Source of the DNA: CAWIVH01 sp963839475
Lineage (GTDB): Bacteria > Acidobacteriota > UBA6911
Assembly (NCBI GenBank): GCA_963839475.1
Contig: CAWIVH010000017.1
Span: 62,001 to 126,000 of the forward strand
Direction of reading: 5' to 3'
DNA length: 64,000 bases
Positions 14,119-23,864 of this stretch are shown here, piece after piece; within the stretch, counting starts at the first letter, position 1, and every line of letters begins with the position of its first letter. The position numbers and the translations under genes were made by a program. The notes below the pieces were generated by a model, which worked only from the letters and a program-made list of their open reading frames with translations, was not told the DNA's origin and ran no database searches.

Positions 14119-16152
14119 TTAGCGAAATTGCTTGTAATTAATATAACATCCATGTCGCTTTAAAAAAACCAATGTACTTGCATACAGCTTTTCTGGGACT
14201 CCCAATCTTGAAAGTGCATCCTTATATCGTCCAGCTGTTCCAGCTAGCGCCAAAGAAATTACGGCCCTTACAACTCCCCTGCTTATCTCTCGATTAACAA
14301 ATGGCTTTTTTACGATTTCATCAAAGCAAACGTCTTCTTTTTCTATTTTTTTTATAATGATATCTGCTACCCTCTTATCATCCGAATTCTCTTCTTGGTT
14401 CAAATTGTCACAATCTGTAATTATAAATTCCTTTGTTATAGTGGAAGACGGGCACCTATAAAATGCACTCATTATAATATTTCGTAATTCACGTACATTA
14501 CCGGGAAAATAATATTCTTGCAATTTAACTAGAGCTTCTTCGCTTATTGCCTTTTTCTCTTTTCCATCTGCGCTATTTGCCTGCCTTATAAAATAGCTAG
14601 CTAGTAAGCTAATGTCCTCAAAACGAGTCCTTAATGGCGGCACATCAATTTGTATAGTCGATATTCGGTAATATAAATCCTCTCGAAAGCGACCGTTTTT
14701 GACCTCTCGTTTCAAATCTCTATTGGTCGCAGCCAATATTTGAACATCGACTTTTATGGATTTAGATTCGCCAATCCGCCTTATTTCTCTTTCCTGTAAA
14801 ACTCTCAGCAATTTGCCTTGCAGTCCGAAAGACAAATTGCCAATTTCATCAAGAAAAAGAATCCCTCCGCTAGCGGCTTCGATTAGTCCTATTCGATTTT
14901 CAAATGCCCCCGTATATGAACCCTTCTTTGCACCGAATAATTCGCTTTCCCCTAGCCCTTCCGTTAACGAACCACAATCGATCGCAATAAACGGACCACT
15001 TGATCTACGGCCGTTCTTATATAACGCCTTCGCAACCAGCTCTTTTCCAACTCCACTCTCACCAGAAATCAGTATGTCTAAAGGAGATTTCGAAATTCTC
15101 GTAATTTGCTCCTTTAATCTCTGAATAGCCGAGCTCTCTCCTATTATTTCATTAAAGCCGCCTTTTATTTCCATTCTTTCTCTCTCGATTATTGCCCTTT
15201 CTTTCAAAAGTTGGTTGTGCTTGGCATTATAATCGATCCATGATGCAGCGATATTTGAAAATACAGCCATAAAATTAATAGTGGATTCTTCAAGTGCCTC
15301 ACGCTTTTGTTTGCTATCAGCGTAAATCATTCCTATGAGCTTATCACATGAAATGAGTGGAATACAGTATATTTGCCCTTCAAATTGCCGATGGATGGAA
15401 GCTACTGTCACTCTTTTATCATACTTGGCATCCGTACATATAAATATCTCGCGTGTCTCAATGACTTTATCCAATACACATTTTGAAATATCCAATTCAT
15501 TCATTGTCGCCATATCTATTGTGTTATATATCTTTTTCCATGAACCAGATCCTAGTAAAGGCTCTTGAAATACAATAGTGCAGGCTCGATCAATCTGAAG
15601 GGCTTGAGCTATTTCATCAGAAATATTTTTTGAAATAGTGTCAACACTCGCTTCCCCTGCAAACTTCTCAATAATCTTAAACAAAATTCGAAGTTTCTTT
15701 TCCTCGGGAAGTTCAATATACCAATCATTTCTCCTTTGTTTTTCCCAATTCATAATTCTGACTTTGCAGCCATTGATCGCATTTTGAATTTTGGTATTGC
15801 TAGTATTAATTATAAAGTCCGATTTGTGGACCATCTTCCCATATATATCAAGTGCTTTCTGTGCATAATATGTTGATTTATTAATATTTCCAATAATTTC
15901 ATGATTTGTTGACATTTCATAAAATATATAAATAATCATTTCTGCATAGTCACATTGTTGCGCAAGTTCCAACGCAACCTTGTAGCTTGATTCCCAATCT
16001 GCATTTTCGTCACAATAATTCGAGATCGATCGTGCGCGCATTAATTCTTGAGGAGAAATAAGAATTTTAAACTTCAGTTTAGCCTGCAGGATAGCGTGCA
16101 TAAGACTCATTTCGCAAACTTGGCATTGCATGAGATAGTCTGATCGATTCAT
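14119..16152 (-). CDS. GAF-containing sigma-54 activator (probable C-terminal half of a frameshifted regulator)
   Basis: Bacterial enhancer-binding protein. Residues 25-140 look like TPR helices, 150-310 are a GAF domain, and 335-570 are the sigma-54 AAA+ domain. The AAA+ domain has Walker A GESGVGKE (364-371), GSYTGA (411-416, the GAFTGA loop with a Tyr variant), Walker B GGILFLDEI (429-437) and FREDLYYRI. The C-terminus ends GRYKDALSRLGVPEKLYAS with no obvious Fis-type helix-turn-helix. The nominal ATG at 16152 has no ribosome site and lies inside the upstream gene, overlapping it by 74 bases. Removing one base near 16091 would join YARYPAG-stop to ILQAKLKF and give one protein of roughly 1,800 residues, a known kinase-AAA-TPR-GAF-sigma54 architecture. 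AT-rich. Confidence 0.85.
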   Translation of the reverse strand: MNRSDYLMQCQVCEMSLMHAILQAKLKFKILISPQELMRARSISNYCDENADWESSYKVALELAQQCDYAEMIIYIFYEMSTNHEIIGNINKSTYYAQKALDIYGKMVHKSDFIINTSNTKIQNAINGCKVRIMNWEKQRRNDWYIELPEEKKLRILFKIIEKFAGEASVDTISKNISDEIAQALQIDRACTIVFQEPLLGSGSWKKIYNTIDMATMNELDISKCVLDKVIETREIFICTDAKYDKRVTVASIHRQFEGQIYCIPLISCDKLIGMIYADSKQKREALEESTINFMAVFSNIAASWIDYNAKHNQLLKERAIIERERMEIKGGFNEIIGESSAIQRLKEQITRISKSPLDILISGESGVGKELVAKALYKNGRRSSGPFIAIDCGSLTEGLGESELFGAKKGSYTGAFENRIGLIEAASGGILFLDEIGNLSFGLQGKLLRVLQEREIRRIGESKSIKVDVQILAATNRDLKREVKNGRFREDLYYRISTIQIDVPPLRTRFEDISLLASYFIRQANSADGKEKKAISEEALVKLQEYYFPGNVRELRNIIMSAFYRCPSSTITKEFIITDCDNLNQEENSDDKRVADIIIKKIEKEDVCFDEIVKKPFVNREISRGVVRAVISLALAGTAGRYKDALSRLGVPEKLYASTLVFLKRHGCYINYKQFR

Positions 16153-19100
16153 TGAGATATTTTGAAACTTTCGTCAGATCATCGGCCGACAGCAGGGCCT
16201 CCGCAATTGTTGTGGAAACTATGCATTTTAGATAGGCATTTCTGCTAAATATTATGTGTTTTCGAATATCCAATAGTTTATCAATTGCTTTAGAGAATTT
16301 CCCGTTACTTATTAGTAATTTTGCTTTAAGAATGTCAGCTAATTTTAGCGGAAAATGATCGCCATCTTTTTTTTCGAATGATTTGAGTCTAAGATACCAT
16401 TTATGAAATGAGATATGATCTCTACATTCATATAGCACACAAAGATACAAATATATAGAATGACATTTTAAATACAGCGGAAGATTTTGCTCCTTTCTAT
16501 CTACAATAGTCGATAGAAGTTCTCGAGCATTTTCAAAATAACCTTTATTGAGTAAGATTTCCGCCGTTGTTATCTTAGTGGCAATAATAATATGTTGGTT
16601 TTGTAGCTTGTCAGTCATTTGGTTCGCTTCTTGAATTATTGACCATGCAGTCTCAACGTCGCCTGATCTACAAAGTGTCTCAGCCTTGTTGACTAGTGTT
16701 TGGGCTGTGATTATCACGCTTCGCGTCTTTTGGCTAAAAGTAATGGCTTTTTCGTGATTATAGAGAGCAGCTTTGAACCTGCCCTCCGCTGCTTGGCAAA
16801 GTGCAAAATGTGAAAATGCGATCGGCAATAGATCTTGCGCATTTTGGTCAGATAATATTTCAATTGATTTAATCGCTGCCAGAGTAGCACCAGCCAGATC
16901 GCCTGAGACTTTCTTAGCCGCCGACATCAAAGCATAAATTCTACCTGCAGTTATGCTTTTAGCATTTCCGTGGTAACATTTTAGTGCTTTTGCCAAAAAT
17001 GAAAGGGCTTTATTGTTATCCGATTTAATAAGCGAACAATAGGCCAAGGATGCTAACAGAGTTCCATTGGTATCAGCGTGAACATCGGAGCAACTTTTTA
17101 ATAGCTCAAGTCCTTTCGACGCTGTTGCCGCAGTACTATGAAGATCGCCTTTGTATCTGAAAGCTATTGACAATGCTGCGCAAATCTTGGCTCTAATTAA
17201 AACTCCAATTTGCTGGGAGTTTTCATACCTTGCTATCAGAATTTCGATGGCACGGGAGGCGAGGCCTAAACTGCAGCAGACATCCGCTGCCTCCATGGCA
17301 GCAATGCAACGCTCTTCCTCACTCAGATGCCGCCCGAAGCGCAGCGCATATTCATAAAAATGCAGCGCTGATTCGTGGGCAAATTCCGCTCGACAAGCAG
17401 CAGCAGCCTTCAATGCATAGTCCACAGCCTTCGCATCGCATCGCCCTTGGATAAAGTGCCCCGCCAATTCAACGAGAGCAGTGTGCGGATCCAACTGACC
17501 TTCAAGGATCTCTGCAATGCAGCGATGCATCTTGCGACGACTTTTCTCGGGAAGCGCTCCCAAAATCACTTCTGCCGTCAGTGAATGCCGGAAATCATAA
17601 TAGTCGAGACCATCGCGGGCAATAGCCCTCAGGATCTGCCGTCCCAACAGCTCGTCGAGTGCAACACGGATCATTTCCTCGCGGAATCCGGTGGCCGAGC
17701 GCAGGAATTGCAGGGTAACTGCTCGCCCGGTGACCGCAAGCCAGTCCGCCATCAACTTGGCATCCGGCGGGAGCATTCCAAGCCGGATCTTTAGGACAGC
17801 CGCTACCTCCGCCGGAGTCTCCAGAGATTCCAGTTGGCTTTCACGAACACACCAACCGCTTTCCTCTCTCTTCAAGGTTCCACGATCTGCCAAATGCTTG
17901 AGGATTTCCTCTGTAAAAAAAGGATTGCCTCCGCCTGCAGCATGAATTGTCGCTCCTATCCTCTCGGCAAGCTTCCGATCTCCCGTCATCCCCTTGATCT
18001 GTTCCTGGATGGCTCTCTCGGATAGCGGTTCCAACGGAAGGGTTTCGGCGCGCAATTGCCGTATGGTGTCTTTCATCACCCCGCCGACGGCAGCCTGTTC
18101 CGATTCCGCCGAACGCACGCTGACGCAAATCAGTATTGGATGCGACATGACATCCGACATGAGATAGTCGAGCACAGTCACGGTCGCTTTATCCGCCCGA
18201 TGAAAATCATGCAACAGCACAACGGTTGGCCTGACGGACCAGCGCCGAACCAGTTCACGCGTGAGGGTATCCCGGAATTGACCAGCGGCCGCTTCCGTGG
18301 TCATTTCGACCGCGCCGGCACTTCTGTCCACAGGCGGCGTTGGAAATTTGAATGGAATCTCTCCCATCGAATCGTGGCGGTCATCAGCAGCAGCCTCCCA
18401 TTCCAGCAGTTCCCGGAAAGGTCCGTAGGAGGGTCCCTCGATTAGCTGGCAGCGGCCTTCCGCAACCTTCCAACCTTCCAGAACCGCCCAGGTTCGGAAC
18501 TCCTCCATGATCCTTGATTTGCCACATCCACTTTCCCCCATGACAAAAACCGTCCAGCCCCTTCCGGACTTCTGTACCTGCCCTGCAACTTCCCGCAGTT
18601 TCTGAAGCTCCCCTTCCCTTCCTACCAGAGGTGATTGAGCAAAATATTCAGCCCTGACATCGTCAAATCCCGGGAACAGCTTCCGGCCGCAAGCCACGCT
18701 GAGTAACCTCGCTGCATCCCAGGCAGTCGATGGCCTGTTATCAGGATTTTTGTCCATTAACATCCGGATGGCTTGTGCTAAACCCATACCCGATTCAAGC
18801 CGGAGTATGGGCCGCATGTCGGGATTTCCCTGAAGGTGTTTCTGCACCAGGTATCCCCGCTGGCCTTTTTCAAACGGCATTCGCCGTGACAATAATTGGT
18901 AGCAGAGGATTCCCATGGAATAGAGGTCAGCCCTGGCTCCCGGAACCTGCCCAAGAAGCACCTCCGGCGCCACATAGGCAAGATCCCGGATGTTCTGGGA
19001 ATGCCCTTTGGAAAGCATCCACGGCATCAGACCGTAGCCTGTGATGCGGATCGTCTCAGGATCGTGCTTGCCGCCGGTGATGAGAATATGATCGGAGGTC

Positions 19101-19516
19101 AAACGGCCATGGAGGATTCCGTGCGCATGAAGATAATGGAGAACCCGACAAACCTGTGCCAGCACCTCAAGAACCCGGTCCTGATCCCACGCTTTAGCAG
19201 CGCTAAAGATATCGCTTCCTGAAACGTGCTCTTCCGCAAGAAAAAAGTCGCCATCATTCCCCACCGGCCCTAAATCAATCACCCTCGCAAGGCCAGGATG
19301 AGCCAGGCGAGCAAGTTGCGAGTACATGAGCCTGAGCTTTGCGGCCTGATCCGTCCCATCCGCGGCTGACTTCAATATGCGTAACACGACGCGAGAGGAT
19401 TCTCTTCGCAGGTCCGTACAGATCAGAGCACTGCCCGGTTCTTTCGGATTGGGGATTCTGTCAATTCGATAGCGATCAGCAAGAATGCTGCCTGGTTGAG
19501 CCGCAGGAATGTTCAT
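16079..19516 (-). CDS. Pseudokinase - AAA ATPase - TPR regulator
   Basis: A 1145-residue cytoplasmic protein. Residues 10-275 have a Ser/Thr-kinase fold, but the catalytic residues are replaced. The VAIK lysine is Arg46 (VVLRILK), the HRDxKxxN loop is HGRLTSDHI (136-144), and DFG is TGYG (159-162). The glycine-rich loop is also poor, so it is predicted to be a pseudokinase. Residues about 295-560 form an AAA_16-type ATPase with Walker A GESGCGKS (327-334). The remainder is TPR repeats. The start at 19516 follows a GAGGTG site; the longer frame adds an unlikely cysteine-rich leader. Base composition changes inside the gene: the 5' two-thirds is GC-rich, and the TPR region below about 17,200 is AT-rich. 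The 3' end runs into the sigma-54 gene in another frame. Confidence 0.85.
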   Translation of the reverse strand: MNIPAAQPGSILADRYRIDRIPNPKEPGSALICTDLRRESSRVVLRILKSAADGTDQAAKLRLMYSQLARLAHPGLARVIDLGPVGNDGDFFLAEEHVSGSDIFSAAKAWDQDRVLEVLAQVCRVLHYLHAHGILHGRLTSDHILITGGKHDPETIRITGYGLMPWMLSKGHSQNIRDLAYVAPEVLLGQVPGARADLYSMGILCYQLLSRRMPFEKGQRGYLVQKHLQGNPDMRPILRLESGMGLAQAIRMLMDKNPDNRPSTAWDAARLLSVACGRKLFPGFDDVRAEYFAQSPLVGREGELQKLREVAGQVQKSGRGWTVFVMGESGCGKSRIMEEFRTWAVLEGWKVAEGRCQLIEGPSYGPFRELLEWEAAADDRHDSMGEIPFKFPTPPVDRSAGAVEMTTEAAAGQFRDTLTRELVRRWSVRPTVVLLHDFHRADKATVTVLDYLMSDVMSHPILICVSVRSAESEQAAVGGVMKDTIRQLRAETLPLEPLSERAIQEQIKGMTGDRKLAERIGATIHAAGGGNPFFTEEILKHLADRGTLKREESGWCVRESQLESLETPAEVAAVLKIRLGMLPPDAKLMADWLAVTGRAVTLQFLRSATGFREEMIRVALDELLGRQILRAIARDGLDYYDFRHSLTAEVILGALPEKSRRKMHRCIAEILEGQLDPHTALVELAGHFIQGRCDAKAVDYALKAAAACRAEFAHESALHFYEYALRFGRHLSEEERCIAAMEAADVCCSLGLASRAIEILIARYENSQQIGVLIRAKICAALSIAFRYKGDLHSTAATASKGLELLKSCSDVHADTNGTLLASLAYCSLIKSDNNKALSFLAKALKCYHGNAKSITAGRIYALMSAAKKVSGDLAGATLAAIKSIEILSDQNAQDLLPIAFSHFALCQAAEGRFKAALYNHEKAITFSQKTRSVIITAQTLVNKAETLCRSGDVETAWSIIQEANQMTDKLQNQHIIIATKITTAEILLNKGYFENARELLSTIVDRKEQNLPLYLKCHSIYLYLCVLYECRDHISFHKWYLRLKSFEKKDGDHFPLKLADILKAKLLISNGKFSKAIDKLLDIRKHIIFSRNAYLKCIVSTTIAEALLSADDLTKVSKYLNESIRLSHAMPSLRNESYARYPAG

Positions 19517-19866
19517 GGAAACACCTCGATTCGAGCAGGTCCGGGGGGTAGAGCAGCCCGCAAAAAAAACAATGACAGGGCAGATCCAGCTGCATCCTCC
19601 CTGAAATCGGGTCGCCGCAAGCTGATCTTGACTTTCTGCCGCATTCAAAAACTGAGGGAAAAGAGGAAAATGGATTATAAACCCGCATAATTCAACGCGC
19701 CAAACAATATTTGGAGTTCGCAGATGATTCCAATTTAAAAGTGCCGGAAGTTTCAGTCAAAAGACTCCAGTCTGTTCGAGCTTCCAAGGTTCTCCGGATT
19801 TCTTCCTCGTATGCAGGCGATTTGAAGCTCTTGACAGCCTGTGCAAATTTGCCGAAACTGCATCCC
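19517..19866. other. Divergent intergenic region
   Basis: Separates the pseudokinase gene from the divergent transporter operon. A TATAAT on the minus strand (19674-19679) could be a -10 box for the regulator, but no good -35 lies upstream. An in-frame TTG at 19711 could extend the transporter gene; I prefer the later ATG because it begins a signal peptide. I see no RNA gene or repeat. Confidence 0.4.
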
Positions 19867-21618
19867 ATGTCCATCCGACGCGTGGCTCCAGCCTTCCTTT
19901 TCGTCGTTTTCTCCTCACTTCTTTATTACCTGCCGGCCGAGAGCCAGAAAACGGATTACCTTTCACTTCCCTACCTCAGCGGAGCCCGCGGGGGCACCCT
20001 GGTGGCCTCCACTTCGGCGGAACCATCAACTTTCAACCGGATGCTGACACCGGGCTTGGCCAATGCTGTCGTTGCTGAGCGGCTGTTTTCCGACCTTGTC
20101 CATTTCAACCGCCTTACGTATGAACTTGAACCGTCGCTAGCTACCCGATGGGATTCCGCCGACGGGAAAACCTATACCATTCACCTCCGTCGAGGCGTGC
20201 GCTTCTCCGACGGCAGTCCATTCACGGCCGATGATGTGCTATTCACCTTTGAAGCGCTTTTCGACCCCCGGGTGAAAACGGTTCAGGCCGACCAGCTGAA
20301 AATCGAAGGGATTGCGCCGACCTGGACCAGGATCGATGACTACATGATCCGCCTCGCATTCCCTCGGCCGTCAGGCATCGGATTGAGAGCCCTCTCCTCG
20401 ATCCCAATGTTACCCAGGCATCGGCTGCTGAAAGCATTGCGCGATGGGAAATTCAACGAAGCCTGGAACCCATCGACCGATCCCGCGGAAGTTACCGGCA
20501 CGGGCCCTTTCCGGCTCAAAGAATACCGTCGCGGCGTCCACATCATCCTGGAAAGGAATCCTTATTTCTGGAAGACGGACAAATCCGGGCAAACCCTCCC
20601 GTATCTGGACTCGCTCATTTTCCTGATCATTCCTGACCGCAACGTCGAGGCGTTGAGGTTTCAATCCCGAGAACTTGATGTATTGAACTCCCTGAATGCC
20701 GAAAACTATGCGAACCTGCGGCGAACGCAATCATCGGGAGGTTTTGTTCTGCGGGACCTGGGAGCCGGATTGGCGCAGGATTTTATCTGGTTCAACCTCA
20801 ACCCGGGCAAGGATGCTGCAGGCAACTCGTTCGTGGATCCTGACAAGTGGCGATATTTTTCTAAAAAAGAGTTCAGGCAGGCGGTTTCGCATGCAATCGA
20901 CCGCGAAGGAATCGCCCGATCGGTGTTGCTCAGCCTGGGGAGCCCCCAATTCGGGCCGATCAGCTCGGGCAACTCGGCCTGGTACAACCCCGGTATTTTG
21001 AAGACAAACTATGATCCGGCCAGAGCTCGATCCCTATTGGCATCCCTGGGGCTTCGCGACACCAACGGCGACCAAATTCTGGAAATCGGAACTCCAGCCA
21101 GGCCGTTGGAGATCTCTTTGGTCACCTCTCAGGGGAATCTGTTCCGTGAGCGAACAGCCCAGGTTGTCAGAGATAACCTCGCCCGCGTTGGGATACTGGT
21201 AAACCTCCAGGCGGTCCCTATGGGTGAACTCCGCGCCAGGGCCTTTGACACTTTCAAGTATGAGGCGGTCCTGTGGGGATTTGACCCGCAGGACGTGATC
21301 CCGGATCCTCAGGCTGATCTCTGGTACAGTTTCGGAAGCAACCATTTCTGGTATCCTAAACAGCCCAAACCCGCGACGACCTGGGAGGCCGAAATAGACC
21401 AGGTAGTTTCGCGACTGGTGAAAAGCGTTGATCCCGGATTAAGGAAGCAATCATTCGCGAGGGTCCAGGAGATCTGGGCTTCCGAGCTCCCCGCCATGCC
21501 TCTCGTGGCGCCAAATGTTCTCACGGCCTGGAGCCAGAGAGTCGGGAACGTGCGGCCATCGATCCTTGGCCCGCAGATTCTCTGGAACGTCGAGGAGTTG
21601 ACAGTCAAACCCCGATAA
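19867..21618 (+). CDS. ABC peptide/nickel-type substrate-binding protein (SBP_bac_5)
   Basis: Extracytoplasmic solute-binding protein of family 5 (oligopeptide, dipeptide, nickel), 583 residues with signal peptide MSIRRVAPAFLFVVFSSLL. Family markers are GGTLVASTSAEPSTFNRMLTP, YELEPSLATRWDSADGKTYT, VRFSDGSPFTADDV, GTGPFRLKEY and FRQAVSHAIDREGIA. The start codon has no clear ribosome site, and a TTG start at 19711 cannot be excluded. Two permease genes follow, so this is the ligand-capturing component of an importer. Ligand not predictable from sequence. Confidence 0.92.
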   Translation: MSIRRVAPAFLFVVFSSLLYYLPAESQKTDYLSLPYLSGARGGTLVASTSAEPSTFNRMLTPGLANAVVAERLFSDLVHFNRLTYELEPSLATRWDSADGKTYTIHLRRGVRFSDGSPFTADDVLFTFEALFDPRVKTVQADQLKIEGIAPTWTRIDDYMIRLAFPRPSGIGLRALSSIPMLPRHRLLKALRDGKFNEAWNPSTDPAEVTGTGPFRLKEYRRGVHIILERNPYFWKTDKSGQTLPYLDSLIFLIIPDRNVEALRFQSRELDVLNSLNAENYANLRRTQSSGGFVLRDLGAGLAQDFIWFNLNPGKDAAGNSFVDPDKWRYFSKKEFRQAVSHAIDREGIARSVLLSLGSPQFGPISSGNSAWYNPGILKTNYDPARARSLLASLGLRDTNGDQILEIGTPARPLEISLVTSQGNLFRERTAQVVRDNLARVGILVNLQAVPMGELRARAFDTFKYEAVLWGFDPQDVIPDPQADLWYSFGSNHFWYPKQPKPATTWEAEIDQVVSRLVKSVDPGLRKQSFARVQEIWASELPAMPLVAPNVLTAWSQRVGNVRPSILGPQILWNVEELTVKPR

Positions 21619-21713
21619 AACTGGTCATACCGGGGATAACTCAGGTTTGTGCTCATCCTTCCAGGGATCGAAGGCCGGGCAATGGGTTTTCGGGAACCGG
21701 GGCAGAGGATCTC

Positions 21714-22703
21714 ATGAAAATTGCGAAGTTCATTCTGGGACGCCTGGCTCAATTCGCTGCTATTTTTCTGGCGGTAGCCCTCATTACGGTCTTCCTTTCC
21801 TCCCTCGTTCCCGGTGATTATTTCTCCAGGCATCTCGGGGATCCAACCATCCAATCCGAAACCATCGGCCGGTGGCGCGAGCAATACGGATTCGACCGCC
21901 CCTTTTACCTGCAATACCTCACATGGCTGAAGAGGGCCGCCTCGGGCGACCTGGGTGTTTCGCTCCTCTATCGCGAACCGGTCGGATCGTTGGTAGCGGA
22001 CAGCCTTGTCAAATCGCTATGGCTGGGGATCCCAGCACTCCTGCTTGGTTTTGGCCTTGGAGTCGCGGCCGGATCCTTTCATGGGATGCTGAAGCCGGGC
22101 ATTCTGAAAACGTCCATGGATCTGATGAGTTCCCTTTCCCTGTGCTTCCCTTCGCTGCTCTTGGGCCTGGCCGGGCTTCTCATCGCAGCCAGAACGGGAT
22201 GGTTCCCGCTGGGCAGCATGAGTTCTGCCGGCCTTCCGGACGCAGCCACGGGCTCGTGGCTCCTCGACCGTGTCCGGCACCTGCTTCTGCCGGTGGCCTG
22301 CTTGACAGTGCCCATCCTCGCGACGGTCGAACGGATACAATTTGCGGCTGTGCAGCAAAGCTACAACAGCATTCACCTGAGAGCCGCCAGGGCGAGAGGC
22401 TTGAGCCGCCGCCGGATTGTCGGCGGACACATCATCCGTCCCGCGCTTAATCCTGTCCTTTCGACCTCCGGGCCCATCGTCGCCGGTGTCCTGAGCGGGA
22501 GCCTGGTTCTGGAAGAAATCTTTTCCTGGCCTGGGCTTGGGCATCTGACCTATGTCGCCCTCACGAATCGCGACATTTTCCTGCTCCTTGGATGCATAAC
22601 GGCGAGCGGAACCTTGCTGGTACTAGCTAATATTATCGCTGAACTGTCGCTCTTTGCTATCGATCCGCGCACCAGCCCCTCGGTTGGGGAGTTTCAGCTA
22701 TGA
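21714..22703 (+). CDS. ABC transporter permease, OppB/DppB type
   Basis: A 329-residue inner-membrane permease. The N-terminal helix AQFAAIFLAVALITVFL is followed by the OppB-type extracytoplasmic segment (LGDPTIQSETIGRWREQYGFDRP). Five more helices follow, with the EAA-like loop AARARGLSRRRIVGGHIIRPALNP that contacts the ATPase. GAGGATCTC precedes the ATG. The gene overlaps the next permease by four bases (ATGA), indicating translational coupling. No ATPase gene (OppD/OppF) is present downstream. Confidence 0.93.
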   Translation: MKIAKFILGRLAQFAAIFLAVALITVFLSSLVPGDYFSRHLGDPTIQSETIGRWREQYGFDRPFYLQYLTWLKRAASGDLGVSLLYREPVGSLVADSLVKSLWLGIPALLLGFGLGVAAGSFHGMLKPGILKTSMDLMSSLSLCFPSLLLGLAGLLIAARTGWFPLGSMSSAGLPDAATGSWLLDRVRHLLLPVACLTVPILATVERIQFAAVQQSYNSIHLRAARARGLSRRRIVGGHIIRPALNPVLSTSGPIVAGVLSGSLVLEEIFSWPGLGHLTYVALTNRDIFLLLGCITASGTLLVLANIIAELSLFAIDPRTSPSVGEFQL

Positions 22704-23722
22704 ATCTGACGGAATTAAGGTGGAAGGGATCGGCTGTGATTTTGATCCTGCTTTGTACAGCGGCTCTGGGGGGCGACTTCCTCTCGCCTGTCCCGGCATC
22801 GGAACTGAACACCAGCCTGGTGTTTGCACCACCCTCCAGGCTGCATTTTGCAGACGCGCAGGGCAGAATTCATTGGAGGCCGTTCTTTTATCGGCTTCAG
22901 TTGGAAGATCCGGTGGAGTTGACCTACAGGGAAAACAGAAACGACCCGATTTCGGTGCGTTTTTTTTTCACCGGCTATACTTATCGGTTGTTCGGCTTTA
23001 TCCCCGCTTCGATTCACCTGGCCGGAGGGGAGGGATTCCACCTCCTGGGGACGGACGATCTCGGGCGGGATGTACTGGCCAGAATGCTTAAGGGAGCCGG
23101 GACTTCCCTGCTCGTGGTGGCTGCGGGCATATGCCTGTATGCCGTAATCGGGCTGACAGCCGGCACCATCGCGGCGGTTGCGGGCGGGTGGGTCGATTCC
23201 CTGTTGATGCGACTTTGTGAAATAGTTCTCGCCCTGCCGGCGTTATATCTGATCCTCGCCCTCCGCGCGATCCTTCCGCTTCGCATGCCCTATAGCCAGA
23301 CATTTCTTTTGACGGTCGGCACAATCGCCGGCGTGGCATGGCCCACCATGGCCCGGGCCGTCCGGGGTACCGTGCAGCAGATACTCCGGTCCGGATATGT
23401 GGAAGCGGCAGTTTCGCTCGGATGCACGCGGATGTTCCTGATCCAACGACACCTTTTACCAGCTCTTCCCCCGCTGGTTTTTTCTCAAATGGTTGTGGCG
23501 GCCCCCATATTCCTCCTGGGGGAAATGTCGCTTTCATTCCTGAATATGGGATTTGGCGATGCCACGGAGTCCTGGGGGACCATGCTTCGAGGGATGATGG
23601 ATTATCGGATACTCACTGATTTCTGGTGGAATCTCGCCCCACTGGGTTGCGTATTCGCAACCCTTCTTTGCCTGAACCTCGCAGGCAGCCCGGCGCCCGC
23701 CGAGCAGCAGTCGAGACTCTGA
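22700..23722 (+). CDS. ABC transporter permease, OppC/DppC type
   Basis: Second permease of the peptide importer, 340 residues. The OppC signature is present: HLLGTDDLGRDVLARMLKGAG before the helices, and AAVSLGCTRMFLIQRHLLPAL as the EAA loop. The soluble insert between the first two helices is longer than usual (about residues 30-110). The C-terminus is short and ends soon after the last helix. The operon stops here with the convergent GNAT gene, so the ATPases must be encoded elsewhere or be shared. Confidence 0.92.
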   Translation: MNLTELRWKGSAVILILLCTAALGGDFLSPVPASELNTSLVFAPPSRLHFADAQGRIHWRPFFYRLQLEDPVELTYRENRNDPISVRFFFTGYTYRLFGFIPASIHLAGGEGFHLLGTDDLGRDVLARMLKGAGTSLLVVAAGICLYAVIGLTAGTIAAVAGGWVDSLLMRLCEIVLALPALYLILALRAILPLRMPYSQTFLLTVGTIAGVAWPTMARAVRGTVQQILRSGYVEAAVSLGCTRMFLIQRHLLPALPPLVFSQMVVAAPIFLLGEMSLSFLNMGFGDATESWGTMLRGMMDYRILTDFWWNLAPLGCVFATLLCLNLAGSPAPAEQQSRL

Positions 23723-23864
23723 CTTGCCGGCAACTTCCTCCGGCTCTGAAATCCCGTATGCAATAGTCCCCTCTCGATGCGATCCGCTGTAATCCGAAAC
23801 AAACACCTGGCCTGGAGCAGCTGTTCCAATCGTAAAGCGGTCTGGCTGGATATCCGCAAACCGG

